From positions 893,001-957,000 of the forward strand of contig CP051244.1 in NCBI GenBank assembly GCA_017795045.1: a stretch of DNA of 64,000 bases, given 5' to 3'. Made by a program: the position numbers and the translations under genes. How positions within the stretch are numbered: the first letter of the stretch is position 1; the number at the start of each line of letters is the position of its first letter. The notes under the pieces are model-generated. The model worked only from the letters and a program-made list of their open reading frames with translations. It had not been told where the DNA came from and did no database searches. Shown here one piece after another: positions 35,550-44,481 of the stretch. The stretch is from Allomuricauda sp. Its GTDB lineage: Bacteria > Bacteroidota > Bacteroidia > Flavobacteriales > Flavobacteriaceae.

Positions 35550-36567
35550 AAACGATTTATTCCTAAGAGCCTTGAAGGGTGAAACCGTTGAGCGGCCACC
35601 CGTATGGATGATGCGCCAAGCAGGCCGTTACCTCCCGGAGTTTATGGAACTCAAGCATAAATACGATTTCTTTACCCGATGCCAGACTCCCGAGTTGGCT
35701 TCTGAAATTACCGTGCAACCTATCCGACGTTATGGAATGGATGCAGCCATCCTTTTCAGTGATATCTTGGTGATTCCACAAGCCATGGACATTGAGGTGG
35801 AGATGAAACCGAACTTTGGCCCTTACCTCCCAAACCCCATTCGCTCCAAAGAAGATTTGGAAAGGGTAATTGTTCCCGATATTCAGGATACATTGGGCTA
35901 TGTGATGGAGGCCATTGCCATGACCAAGGAAAAGTTGAATGATGAAATCCCTCTTATCGGTTTTGCCGGTTCTCCTTGGACCATTCTTTGCTATTGTGTG
36001 GAAGGCCAAGGCAGCAAAAGTTTTGATAAGGCAAGAGGACTCTGCTTTTCCCAACCGGAAGTGGCCCATCAATTGCTTCAAAAAATAACGGATACCACCA
36101 TTGCATACCTTAAGGCCAAAGTAGAAGCTGGTGTGAACGCTGTCCAAGTTTTCGATTCGTGGGGTGGCATGCTTTCGCCTACTGATTACCAAGAGTTCTC
36201 CTGGCCGTACATTCAACAAATCGTTGATGCATTGAAAGATTTGGCCCCGGTCATTGTTTTTGGCAAAGGGTGTTGGTTCGCACTGAAAGAAATGGCACAA
36301 TCCGGTGCTTCTGCAGTTGGTGTGGATTGGACCTGCTCGGCCCAAAATGCACGTTACCTCACCGGAGGGAACATTACCCTACAAGGAAATTTTGACCCTG
36401 CTCGTTTGCTTTCCCCTCCAGCTGAAATCAAAAAGAGGGTTACTCAAATGATCAATGAATTTGGAAAGGACAAATATATTGTGAACCTAGGGCACGGCAT
36501 CCTTCCTAATATACCATTGGAAAATGCCAAAGCATTCATAGATGCCGTAAAAGAATATAAGTCGTGA
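35542..36567 (+). CDS. hemE: Uroporphyrinogen decarboxylase
   Basis: 341 residues. HemE removes four acetate carboxyls from uroporphyrinogen III. Typical segments are [17 protein letters not shown] near residue 18, [18 protein letters not shown] near 69, [22 protein letters not shown] near 140, [10 protein letters not shown] near 207 and [25 protein letters not shown] at the end. Both overlaps (hemD, 8 nt; next gene, GTGA) indicate a tightly packed operon. Confidence 0.97.
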   Translation: MIKNDLFLRALKGETVERPPVWMMRQAGRYLPEFMELKHKYDFFTRCQTPELASEITVQPIRRYGMDAAILFSDILVIPQAMDIEVEMKPNFGPYLPNPIRSKEDLERVIVPDIQDTLGYVMEAIAMTKEKLNDEIPLIGFAGSPWTILCYCVEGQGSKSFDKARGLCFSQPEVAHQLLQKITDTTIAYLKAKVEAGVNAVQVFDSWGGMLSPTDYQEFSWPYIQQIVDALKDLAPVIVFGKGCWFALKEMAQSGASAVGVDWTCSAQNARYLTGGNITLQGNFDPARLLSPPAEIKKRVTQMINEFGKDKYIVNLGHGILPNIPLENAKAFIDAVKEYKS

Positions 36568-37055
36568 ACCCAATAGCGGTACTGAAACGGGTAGACTTTA
36601 AAAATATACTGAAAGTTATATTCATTGGAGTAGGCCACCCACTTTTTATTGTGCCGACCATTCGAGCCACCAAGGATTGCATCCGCATATCCACAGAAAA
36701 CTACGGCCGTTTGCATCATAAAAATGGTCCGGCCAATGCATTTAGACATGCGCTTTGGAACTATTTGATCGCCAAAAGATGTTATCGAATACGTCACAAC
36801 CGGGATTCTGTTCTGGAGTGGGCCAAAAAAATTACGGATTGGCATGAACATGCTTTCCCAAACCAAGAATTGGCCAAAAAAATGGATTTCCATAACAATG
36901 CCGTGGGAAGGTTTGTCTTTCGGGAAAATCCTGAAAAAACGGAAAATGAAATCATCGAACTATTAAAATCTATGACCTTGGTTTCGGTCAAGATTGATTC
37001 CAATATCGATTTTGAAAGCTTAAAAACACAATTCATACATATACTCGATCAATGA
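36564..37055 (+). CDS. DUF6973-like protein within the heme operon
   Basis: 163 residues starting with GTG at 36564, which shares a GTGA with the hemE stop. I recognise a DUF6973-like pattern with conserved His/Asn/Glu residues: [19 protein letters not shown] near 55, [15 protein letters not shown] near 87 and [15 protein letters not shown] near 105. The histidines and glutamate could bind a metal. The first about 35 residues are basic then hydrophobic. Tight coupling with hemE upstream and hemF downstream (4-nt overlaps on both sides) makes co-expression with heme synthesis certain, but no function is known. Confidence 0.72.
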   Translation: MNPIAVLKRVDFKNILKVIFIGVGHPLFIVPTIRATKDCIRISTENYGRLHHKNGPANAFRHALWNYLIAKRCYRIRHNRDSVLEWAKKITDWHEHAFPNQELAKKMDFHNNAVGRFVFRENPEKTENEIIELLKSMTLVSVKIDSNIDFESLKTQFIHILDQ

Positions 37056-37954
37056 AGGACAAATTCTACGATTATATCCAAAAACTACAAGATAACATTA
37101 CCGCAAAACTTGAAGAGGTGGATGGAAAAGCCAAATTTCAACAGGACATTTGGGAACGCCCCGAAGGTGGCGGAGGGAGGACCCGTGTCATTGAAAACGG
37201 AAATGTATTTGAAAAAGGTGGAGTGAATATTTCCAAGGTATACGGTGAACTTCCCAAAAGTATGCAGCAGTATTTTGGCGTGGAAGATGCGGATTTTTTT
37301 GCCTGCGGACTCAGTTTGGTCATCCATCCCAAGAGTCCCATGGTACCCACCGTACATGCCAACTGGCGCTATTTTGAGATGTACAATAAAAATGGGGACA
37401 TCGTGGACCAATGGTTTGGGGGCGGTCAGGATTTAACCCCCTATTATCTGTTTGAAGAAGATGCCCAACATTTTCACCGAACCTGTAAAAATGCCTGTGA
37501 CGCCCACAACCCAGAGTTTTATCCAACTTACAAAAAGAGATGTGACGAGTATTTCTGGAATGCCCATCGTAATGAGGCCAGGGGTGTAGGCGGTCTCTTT
37601 TTTGACTATTGCAAAGCAACGGAAACCATGAATATGGAAGATTGGTACAACTATGTCACCGAGGTTGGGGATAGTTTTTTGGATGCGTATATACCAATTG
37701 TTACAAAAAGAAAGGAGATGGAATATACCCTAGAACAGAGGGATTGGCAGGAAATTAGACGCGGAAGGTATGTGGAATTTAACCTGGTTCATGATAAAGG
37801 GACCCTATTCGGCCTGAGAACCAATGGCCGTATTGAAAGTATTTTGATGAGTCTCCCTCCCCATGTGCAATGGAGGTATGACCATCACCCAGAAAAAGGA
37901 AGTCCAGAAGAGCAATTAATTGAGGTGCTGCAACATCCAAAAAATTGGGTTTAA
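37052..37954 (+). CDS. hemF: Oxygen-dependent coproporphyrinogen-III oxidase
   Basis: 300 residues. HemF oxidatively decarboxylates coproporphyrinogen III to protoporphyrinogen IX using O2. The family motifs are plain: ERPEGGGGRTRVIENGNVFEKGGVN near 32-56, SLVIHPKSPMVPTVHANWRYFE near 88, WFGGGQDLTPYYLFEEDAQHFH near 115-136, and RGRYVEFNLVHDKGTLFGLRTNGRIESILMSLPP near 237. Its presence together with HemJ and HemH points to the protoporphyrin-dependent aerobic route. Confidence 0.97.
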   Translation: MKDKFYDYIQKLQDNITAKLEEVDGKAKFQQDIWERPEGGGGRTRVIENGNVFEKGGVNISKVYGELPKSMQQYFGVEDADFFACGLSLVIHPKSPMVPTVHANWRYFEMYNKNGDIVDQWFGGGQDLTPYYLFEEDAQHFHRTCKNACDAHNPEFYPTYKKRCDEYFWNAHRNEARGVGGLFFDYCKATETMNMEDWYNYVTEVGDSFLDAYIPIVTKRKEMEYTLEQRDWQEIRRGRYVEFNLVHDKGTLFGLRTNGRIESILMSLPPHVQWRYDHHPEKGSPEEQLIEVLQHPKNWV

Positions 37955-37958
37955 TGTG

Positions 37959-37966
37959 TAGCTTTG
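37959..37966 (+). promoter_or_regulatory. -7 element inside the heme operon (TAGCTTTG)
   Basis: A match to TAnnTTTG, 15 nt before the ATG at 37982. It could give hemB and its upstream neighbour an extra promoter; a good -33 element is not visible. Confidence 0.35.
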
Positions 37967-37981
37967 TTTGAAACCAAACCC

Positions 37982-38770
37982 ATGAAGCAGAAAATATATC
38001 AAGTCGACGCTTTTACAGATCGTCTTTTTGGCGGTAATCCTGCAGCAGTTTGCATTTTGGATGCGTGGCTTGATACCACTCTTATGCAAAGTATCGCGGA
38101 AGAAAACAATCTGGCCGAAACTGCATTTGCTGTTCGTAAAGGTGAGGGGTATGAGCTACGTTGGTTCACTCCAGAAACTGAGGTCGATTTGTGTGGTCAT
38201 GCCACCTTGGCCACGGCATATGTGTTGTTCAATTACTACAATCACAATGAAAAAACCATTCGGTTTTATTCTCCCAGAAGCGGGGAATTGACCGTAGAAA
38301 AAACGGCTAACGGTTGGATGACCTTGGATTTTCCCTCCGACCCAATAGTGGCCATTCGGAACAATAGGGAATTGGACAACGCCATTGGGCTGACCCCAAT
38401 CAAAACCTTTAAGGGAAAAACGGATTTTATGATGGTCTACAGCTCCCAACAAGAAGTGCAGGCCATTACCCCCAACCTGCATCTATTGAACCAGTTGGAT
38501 TGTAGAGGCGTCATTGTTACAGCACCGGGCCAAGAGGTGGATTTTATCTCCAGATTCTTTGCCCCGCAATGTGGCATTCCCGAAGATCCCGTGACCGGCT
38601 CGGCACATACTTCGCTAACCCCGTATTGGTACGAAGTGTTGGGCAAAAGCAAAATGACCGCCAAACAACTCTCCAAAAGAGGAGGGGACTTAATCTGTGA
38701 ATATTTGGGAGACCGGGTAAAAATTTCCGGCAAAGCAGCTCCCTACCTATCCGGTGAAATTGAAATTTAA
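37982..38770 (+). CDS. PhzF family isomerase/epimerase
   Basis: 262 residues from ATG at 37982 (MKQKIYQVDAFTDRLFGGNPAAVC); a TTG at 37964 would add six residues. PhzF enzymes share a two-lobe fold related to diaminopimelate epimerase: EENNLAETAFAV (catalytic-Glu region) near 45, FTPETEVDLCGHATLATAYV near 66, and RFFAPQCGIPEDPVTGSAHTSL near 194. The reaction is unknown for most members and no phenazine genes are nearby. It lies between hemF and hemB, 27 nt after the former and 8 nt before the latter. Confidence 0.92.
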   Translation: MKQKIYQVDAFTDRLFGGNPAAVCILDAWLDTTLMQSIAEENNLAETAFAVRKGEGYELRWFTPETEVDLCGHATLATAYVLFNYYNHNEKTIRFYSPRSGELTVEKTANGWMTLDFPSDPIVAIRNNRELDNAIGLTPIKTFKGKTDFMMVYSSQQEVQAITPNLHLLNQLDCRGVIVTAPGQEVDFISRFFAPQCGIPEDPVTGSAHTSLTPYWYEVLGKSKMTAKQLSKRGGDLICEYLGDRVKISGKAAPYLSGEIEI

Positions 38771-38778
38771 GCATCAGT

Positions 38779-39768
38779 ATGTATCCATTGATCAGAAATA
38801 GAAGACTACGCGCCTCCGAATCCATCCGAAGATTGGTTCGGGAAACCCTTGTAACCCCAGACGACTTTCTAGTGCCCCTTTTTGTGGTGGAAGGCAAGGG
38901 GATCAAAGAAGAAATTGCTTCCATGCCCAATTATTTTAGGTTGAGTTTGGACAATCTTGAGAAAGAGGTCAAGGAACTTTGGAAAATGGGGCTTTGTTCC
39001 GTGTTGCTTTTTGTTAAGGTCGATGAAAAGCTGAAGGACAACAAAGGCACGGAGGCCATCAACCCCAATGGATTGATGCAAAGGGCGATAAAAACCGTCA
39101 AAAATGCCTGCCCTCAGATGTTGGTGATGACCGATGTGGCGTTGGACCCATTTTCATCCTATGGCCATGATGGGATAGTGGACGAAGGTCAAATCCTCAA
39201 TGACGAAACTGCCGAGGTACTGGCAGAGATGAGCGTCTCCCATGCACAGGCCGGAGCCGATTTTGTAGCCCCCAGCGATATGATGGATGGACGCATTCTT
39301 ACCATTCGGGAGGCATTGGAAGATGAAGGGTTCCAAAATACCGGAATCATGAGCTATTCCGCCAAATATGCCAGCGCCTATTATGGTCCGTTCCGGGATG
39401 CCTTGGATTCGGCTCCTGTGGATATTGCCAACGTACCCAAGGACAAAAAAACCTATCAAATGGATTTTGCCAATAGGCTTGAGGCCATCCGAGAAACCCA
39501 AATGGACATAGATGAAGGTGCCGATATTGTTATGGTAAAGCCGGGCCTGCCCTATCTGGACATTGTGCGGGACATTAAAAATGAAGCGGATGTGCCCATT
39601 GCCGTTTATCAAGTATCGGGGGAATATGCCATGATCAAAGCAGCTGCGGAAAAAGGCTGGCTGGACCATGATGCCGTGATGTTGGAACAGTTGACCGCCA
39701 TTAAAAGGGCCGGGGCAAGCATCATTGCCAGTTATTTTGCTAAAGACTTTATCCGTACCTTGGGATGA
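38779..39768 (+). CDS. hemB: Delta-aminolevulinic acid dehydratase (porphobilinogen synthase), magnesium type
   Basis: 329 residues. HemB condenses two 5-aminolevulinates to porphobilinogen. The Schiff-base lysine is in VMVKPGLPYL (Lys254) and a second active-site lysine in MSYSAKYASAYYGPFRDA (Lys196). The zinc-binding triple cysteine is absent: the segment reads DVALDPFSSYGHDG (about 119-132), so this is the Mg-dependent class. It closes the hem operon; the following gene starts 34 nt later on the same strand. Confidence 0.97.
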   Translation: MYPLIRNRRLRASESIRRLVRETLVTPDDFLVPLFVVEGKGIKEEIASMPNYFRLSLDNLEKEVKELWKMGLCSVLLFVKVDEKLKDNKGTEAINPNGLMQRAIKTVKNACPQMLVMTDVALDPFSSYGHDGIVDEGQILNDETAEVLAEMSVSHAQAGADFVAPSDMMDGRILTIREALEDEGFQNTGIMSYSAKYASAYYGPFRDALDSAPVDIANVPKDKKTYQMDFANRLEAIRETQMDIDEGADIVMVKPGLPYLDIVRDIKNEADVPIAVYQVSGEYAMIKAAAEKGWLDHDAVMLEQLTAIKRAGASIIASYFAKDFIRTLG

Positions 39769-39802
39769 TTCAAAAAATACATACAACCAACCCTGTTAAC
39801 TC

Positions 39803-41101
39803 ATGAAAAACCTCTTTGCATTCTGCTTTTGTTTTCTTTTCGTTTCAACCAGCCTTCTTGCACAACAAAACCTAATTCATGCCCTTCCCTCAAAATTGGG
39901 ATTGGATGAAGCCTACATCAACCAAAAAGTGGATTCCATCATGGAACTTGGTATAAAAGACCAAGCCTTCCCCGGTGCCCAAGTGTTGGTCGCCAAAAAC
40001 GACACGGTAATCTTTCATAAAGCATACGGGTACCACACCTATGATAGCGTACAGCCCGTTGCCCTGAACGACCTTTATGACCTGGCATCCGTTACCAAAA
40101 TCTTGGGGCCATTGCCCGCTTTGATGAAATTGGTGGACGAAGGCAAACTTGATCTGGACGCCCCGTTCAGCAACTATTGGCCCTCTTGGAAAAAACACAA
40201 GGACAAAAAAGATCTGACCCTTCGTGAAATCTTGAGCCATCAAGCTGGTTTGGTGCCCTATATTATCTTTTTGGAAAAAGTGATGCGGAAGAACGGGAAG
40301 ATAAAGCGGCGATTTGTCAGGGACACTCCAAGTGAAAAATTTCAGCAACAAGTGTATGAGAATCTATTCATCAGCAATCGCTTTGAAGCCAAAATGAACC
40401 GCATGATCGACAGGTCCAAGGTTTCCGATGAAAAAAAATACGTGTACTCCGGGCTTACCTTCCTCATTTATCCAAGATTGATAGAACAACTTACGGGTAC
40501 CGATTACGAAACCTATTTGGACCAGAACTTCTATCAACCTCTAGGCTGTTACACTTTGGGCTACAACCCCAGCAAAAAGAACTATGTCAATGACATTGTC
40601 CCCACAGAAAACGATAGTGTGTTCAGAAAGACCTTCGTGAAAGGTTGGGTCCATGATGAAAACGCCTCCCTTAAAGGTGGGGTATCTGGAAATGCAGGCC
40701 TGTTTGGAAGCGCGGACGACCTGGCCAAGATCATGCTATTTTACGAAAACTACGGAGCCATAGGAGACAAGCAAATTATCTCCAAGGAAGTCGTGAAAGA
40801 ATTTGGCAAGGTTCAATATCCCGATAACGATAACCGAAGAGGACTTGGTTTTGACAAACCCTTACTTAACAATTCCGAGCTTGCTTTGGAAGATGCCTAT
40901 CCTTCCCCCTTGTCCAGTCCCAACAGTTTTGGACACTCAGGATTTACAGGAACTTTTGTTTGGGCCGACCCTGACAACAAACTGGTATACATATTTTTAT
41001 CCAACAGGGTGTATCCTTCACGGGAACATCGACAGCTGTACCGATTGAATATCCGTACTGCACTCCAAGATGTATTTTATCGCGCATCCTCTGTGGAATA
41101 A
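39803..41101 (+). CDS. Serine hydrolase, class C beta-lactamase-like (exported)
   Basis: 432 residues with a signal peptide (MKNLFAFCFCFLFVSTSLLAQ). The serine beta-lactamase fold shows the SxxK nucleophile in DLASVTKILGPLPALMKL near 95-112, a YSG in place of YxN (KKYVYSGLTFLIYP near 213), and HSGFTGTFVWADP near 373 in place of KTG. Members of this large group act as peptidases, esterases or transpeptidase-like enzymes. It is 34 nt after hemB, so read-through from the heme operon is possible. Confidence 0.88.
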   Translation: MKNLFAFCFCFLFVSTSLLAQQNLIHALPSKLGLDEAYINQKVDSIMELGIKDQAFPGAQVLVAKNDTVIFHKAYGYHTYDSVQPVALNDLYDLASVTKILGPLPALMKLVDEGKLDLDAPFSNYWPSWKKHKDKKDLTLREILSHQAGLVPYIIFLEKVMRKNGKIKRRFVRDTPSEKFQQQVYENLFISNRFEAKMNRMIDRSKVSDEKKYVYSGLTFLIYPRLIEQLTGTDYETYLDQNFYQPLGCYTLGYNPSKKNYVNDIVPTENDSVFRKTFVKGWVHDENASLKGGVSGNAGLFGSADDLAKIMLFYENYGAIGDKQIISKEVVKEFGKVQYPDNDNRRGLGFDKPLLNNSELALEDAYPSPLSSPNSFGHSGFTGTFVWADPDNKLVYIFLSNRVYPSREHRQLYRLNIRTALQDVFYRASSVE

Positions 41102-41233
41102 ATATTTTTAAGGAGTTAAGACCTCTTAACAACAGGCTTCCAGAGTTTTTTACACTTTTTTTAAAAAGTTTTTGTAAGCTTTCTGGACAAGGACTCACTA
41201 ATAAAGGGCATTCCTTCAACAAAAATTGAAAAA

Positions 41234-41926
41234 ATGTCCTTTATGGATTTCATGCGCCATTTCTTTTGGATCATCGTCTTTTTTATTTTCTCAGGTTGTA
41301 TTGGTGAAGATTATGTGGATGACTTTGTGGAACCCACTATCCGTATCAACAATCCCATAACAGGCATCCAAATCTCGGATAGTCATCCCTACTCAGCTAC
41401 ATACCTGAACCATATTGGCCAGCCTGAAGATGCGGAGGTCATTTGGTCCACCTCCGACCCTTCCATCGTCACCATCAATGATCAAGGTGTGGCCATGGCT
41501 ATTGCGGAAGGCGAGGCCACCATAAGTGTGTCCGTGGTTATAGACGGGAATACCCTAACGGCTGAAGACACCATAAAAATATCCGTAGACCCCGTGGAGA
41601 ACAACATGGAGTCCAATGGAGATGGAACCATTGCCACCACAAGTGCCTACACCCTTGAGGGGACTTTTACCCTTAGGGCAGATAGAGGCAACCTCATTCT
41701 GTCTTTCAATGCGGACTACAAGGCGTCATCCAGTTTACCTGGACTTTACCTGTACCTGTCCAACAATCCCAATTCTGTCAATGGAGCATTAGAGGTTGGG
41801 GCAGTGACCGTTTTTGAAGGAGCACACTCCTATGCCATTGAAGATGTTGGCCTCAATGAGTACCAATATCTTTTGTATTGGTGCAAACCCTTTAATGTTA
41901 AAGTTGGGGAGGGCCTGATCAATTGA
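41234..41926 (+). CDS. Lipoprotein with Ig-like (Big_2) and DM13-like domains
   Basis: 230 residues at the longest; ATG codons at 41234, 41243 and 41252 are in frame, and MRHFFWIIVFFIFSGC from 41252 would be a minimal signal with lipobox FSGC. An Ig-like Big_2 segment follows (VIWSTSDPSIVTINDQGVAMAIAEGEATISV, about 70-100). The C-terminal about 90 residues resemble DM13: GTFTLRADRGNLILSFNADYKA, GLYLYLSNNP, and LLYWCKPFNVKVGEGLIN with a single cysteine. DM13 domains are proposed to take part in redox or metal chemistry. The outer-membrane gene starts immediately downstream. Confidence 0.72.
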   Translation: MSFMDFMRHFFWIIVFFIFSGCIGEDYVDDFVEPTIRINNPITGIQISDSHPYSATYLNHIGQPEDAEVIWSTSDPSIVTINDQGVAMAIAEGEATISVSVVIDGNTLTAEDTIKISVDPVENNMESNGDGTIATTSAYTLEGTFTLRADRGNLILSFNADYKASSSLPGLYLYLSNNPNSVNGALEVGAVTVFEGAHSYAIEDVGLNEYQYLLYWCKPFNVKVGEGLIN

Positions 41927-41946
41927 ACCGCACATTAAAACAACAC

Positions 41947-42804
41947 ATGAAAATATACCAATTTCTTTTATTTGGATTTTTAATACTTGGCCAGCTGACC
42001 TATGGTCAATGGACGCGCGAACGCGGGAAAGGGTATTACAAATTGTCCGCATGGTACCTTGAGGCCGACCAACATTACACCGATACCGGGGCCATAGAGC
42101 CGAACGCCACACGAGGGCAGTTCAACCTGAATTTGTATGCGGAATATGGTATTACCGATCGCTGGAATGTGGTAGGCTATGTTCCCTTCTTCTCCCGGAC
42201 CTATCAAAATGATATTTTTTCAAAGACCACCGGGGAGCTCATCACGCCGGGGGAAGCGGTGAACTCCATTGGGGATATTGACCTTGGGATTACCTATGGA
42301 CTGATTCAAAATGAAAAACTGGCCCTTTCAACCACATTGTTGTTTGGCATACCCTCTGGAAATGATTCCGGGGGCAGTGACGGCAGTTATCAGACCGGGG
42401 ATGGGGAATTCAACCAAATGGTTCGGATAGCCGCAGGAAAACCCTTTTCCGTTGTGCAGCTCCCTGCCTATGCCAAAGCGTATCTAGGTTACAACAACAG
42501 AACCCAGAACTTCTCGGACGAATTACGGGCAGGCGCTGAATTGGGCGTCCAATTTTTTAACCGCCTATGGGTCGCCGGAAAACTGGATGTGCTACAATCC
42601 ATGCACAACGGCACCCTGAGTGCCCAAAATAGCCAAGGAAGCATTTTTGCCAATAATGTGGAATTTATCGGCCTTGGGGCCGAAGCAGCCTATTATATTT
42701 CACCAAAATGGGGAGTATCGGCAACCTATGGTGGTGCTCTGGATGGTCGTATCATTTATGCCGACCCTTCCTTTGCCATTGGGATTTTTCTGGATATTAA
42801 GTAG
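41947..42804 (+). CDS. Outer-membrane beta-barrel protein, transporter-like
   Basis: 285 residues from ATG at 41947 with a signal peptide (MKIYQFLLFGFLILGQLTYGQ). The frame continues upstream to a TTG at 41923 that overlaps the DM13 gene stop. The mature protein has alternating strands typical of a barrel (YYKLSAWYLEADQHYTD, RWNVVGYVPFFSRTYQ, LALSTTLLFGIPSGNDSGGSDG, YYISPKWGVSATYGGALDG), ending in FAIGIFLDIK. It resembles the MetA-pathway/phenol-degradation 'transporter' barrel group. Coupling to the DM13 lipoprotein suggests a joint envelope function; the substrate is unknown. Confidence 0.75.
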   Translation: MKIYQFLLFGFLILGQLTYGQWTRERGKGYYKLSAWYLEADQHYTDTGAIEPNATRGQFNLNLYAEYGITDRWNVVGYVPFFSRTYQNDIFSKTTGELITPGEAVNSIGDIDLGITYGLIQNEKLALSTTLLFGIPSGNDSGGSDGSYQTGDGEFNQMVRIAAGKPFSVVQLPAYAKAYLGYNNRTQNFSDELRAGAELGVQFFNRLWVAGKLDVLQSMHNGTLSAQNSQGSIFANNVEFIGLGAEAAYYISPKWGVSATYGGALDGRIIYADPSFAIGIFLDIK

Positions 42805-42833
42805 TCCGTTCATAAAATGAGCGCAACCAAAGC

Positions 42834-42863
42834 TTTGGCTGTATAGAATTTTAGCTACTTTTG
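42834..42863 (+). promoter_or_regulatory. Promoter of the CNNM/CorC-like gene (TTTG-N18-TACTTTTG)
   Basis: TTTG at 42834-42837 and TACTTTTG at 42856-42863 are separated by 18 nt, a good match to both elements of the Bacteroidota housekeeping promoter. The ATG follows at 42881. Confidence 0.65.
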
Positions 42864-42880
42864 AATCAACACTTAGATTC

Positions 42881-44002
42881 ATGGGACTACTACTATTCTA
42901 CGCCCTCATTTCCATTTTCTTTTCCTTTTTATGCTCCATTTTGGAGGCGGTACTACTGAGCATCACCCCAACGTTCATCAACTTAAAAAAGCAGGAAGGC
43001 AAGGAATATGCCGGTACTTTGGAGGCTTTAAAGAAAGATGTGGACAAACCGTTGATCGCCATTCTTACCCTCAACACCATAGCCCATACCGTTGGCGCCA
43101 TATTGGTGGGGGTACAGGCCAAGGTGGCCTATGCCGATCTTTATGGGACCACAAAACGAACTATACTTGGGTTTCAATTCACCGAAGACCTCATGGTGGG
43201 GATTGTATCCACAATAATGACCATTTTGATCTTGGTAGCTTCTGAAATCATTCCCAAGACCATTGGGGCCACCTATTGGAAACAACTGGCCAACTTTACA
43301 AGCAAAGCGCTTAGCATCATGGTATTTGCGCTAAAATGGACCGGGCTACTTTGGATATTACAACTATTCACCAAGTTGATTGGGGCAAAGGGAGAGCACG
43401 GCAGCGTATTGAGCCGTGAGGATTTTACGGCCATGACCGAAATTGCCCATGAAGAAGGGGTTTTTCATGAATCAGAATCCAAAGTCATCAAAAACCTCCT
43501 CAAGTTTGATGAGATATTGGCCAAGGATGTGATGACACCAAGAACGGTAATGAAAATAGCATCCGAGGACATGACCATCAAAGAATTCTTTGATGCTAAC
43601 CGCCCTTTACGTTTTTCACGGATTCCACTCTATAAAGATCGTATGGATAACATCACGGGCTTTTTCCTTAAAGATGAGCTGATGGAAGCTATCATCAACA
43701 AAAAAGGCAGTCAGACACTTTCAGAATTAAAGCGTGAAATCTTAGTGACCAACAGAACCAAGCCCATTCCCGAATTATTTGACAAGCTTGTGAAGCAACG
43801 GGAGCATGTTTCCTTGGTGGTAGACGAATATGGCTCGGTAAGTGGATTGGTGACCATGGAGGATGTTATTGAAACGCTTCTTGGATTGGAAATTATGGAT
43901 GAAAGTGACAACGTGGAAGACCTTCAATCCCTGGCCAGAAAGAATTGGCACAAACGCGCTCAACGTTTAGGAATTATTGAAGATGAAGATGAGATAGAAT
44001 AA
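42881..44002 (+). CDS. CNNM/CorC-HlyC family transporter (DUF21 plus CBS domains)
   Basis: 373 residues. The N-terminal DUF21 membrane domain (SIFFSFLCSILEAVLLSITPTFI, LNTIAHTVGAILVGVQA, SEIIPKTIGATYWKQLA) is followed by two CBS domains (LAKDVMTPRTVMKIAS near 214, FRKRVYD-unrelated; second near 280-340 with VSLVVDEYGSVSGLVTMEDVIETLLG). CNNM proteins are implicated in magnesium or other divalent-cation export. The usual C-terminal CorC/HlyC domain is absent or very short here. The stop shares a base with the Ogt start (TAATG). Confidence 0.92.
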   Translation: MGLLLFYALISIFFSFLCSILEAVLLSITPTFINLKKQEGKEYAGTLEALKKDVDKPLIAILTLNTIAHTVGAILVGVQAKVAYADLYGTTKRTILGFQFTEDLMVGIVSTIMTILILVASEIIPKTIGATYWKQLANFTSKALSIMVFALKWTGLLWILQLFTKLIGAKGEHGSVLSREDFTAMTEIAHEEGVFHESESKVIKNLLKFDEILAKDVMTPRTVMKIASEDMTIKEFFDANRPLRFSRIPLYKDRMDNITGFFLKDELMEAIINKKGSQTLSELKREILVTNRTKPIPELFDKLVKQREHVSLVVDEYGSVSGLVTMEDVIETLLGLEIMDESDNVEDLQSLARKNWHKRAQRLGIIEDEDEIE

Positions 44003-44472
44003 TGGAAGTTGCTTATTTACAAACACCTATAGGTTGTGCAGAATTTCAAGGCGATGAGAATGGGCTTGCTTCCGTATCTGTGTTTGATGAAATAAAACCT
44101 ATTGGTATAATTCCTGAAGTGTTGGAAGATGCCGTCTACCAATTCAAGGAATATTTTGAGGGTTCCCGAAAGGAATTTGACCTCAAGCTGAATCCTTCCG
44201 GGACCGATTTTCAAAAAAAGGTTTGGGATGCCCTTCTTGAAATCCCATTTGGAAAAACCATTTCTTATTTGGAACTTTCCAAAAGACTAGGCGATGTAAA
44301 AGCCATTCGTGCAGTAGCCTCGGCCAATGGCAAAAATCCTCTTTGGATTGTGGTTCCCTGTCATCGCGTCATTGGGACCAACGGAGACCTCACTGGATAT
44401 GCAGGTGGCCTGCATAGAAAAAAATGGTTATTGGAACATGAGAGTCCTGCAAAGCAGACCACTCTTTTTTAA
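44002..44472 (+). CDS. ogt: Methylated-DNA--protein-cysteine methyltransferase
   Basis: 156 residues. The suicide enzyme transfers the alkyl group from O6-methylguanine to its own cysteine, here Cys120 in WIVVPCHRVIGTNGDLTGYAGG. The helix-turn-helix that grips DNA is KKVWDALLEIPFGKTISYLELSKRLG near 72-97. Length suits the Ogt type without the Ada regulatory domain. It overlaps the CNNM gene by one base and precedes the PolB-like exonuclease by 9 nt, suggesting one transcript. Confidence 0.94.
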   Translation: MEVAYLQTPIGCAEFQGDENGLASVSVFDEIKPIGIIPEVLEDAVYQFKEYFEGSRKEFDLKLNPSGTDFQKKVWDALLEIPFGKTISYLELSKRLGDVKAIRAVASANGKNPLWIVVPCHRVIGTNGDLTGYAGGLHRKKWLLEHESPAKQTTLF

Positions 44473-44481
44473 TACGTTGCC

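Noticed and set aside
35563..36345. 260-codon minus-strand frame opposite hemE
   Set aside because: hemE is certain by motifs and operon position; the antisense frame shows no family pattern.
37982..38770. Phenazine biosynthesis
   Set aside because: PhzF-like proteins are widespread and of varied activity; no other phz gene is present.
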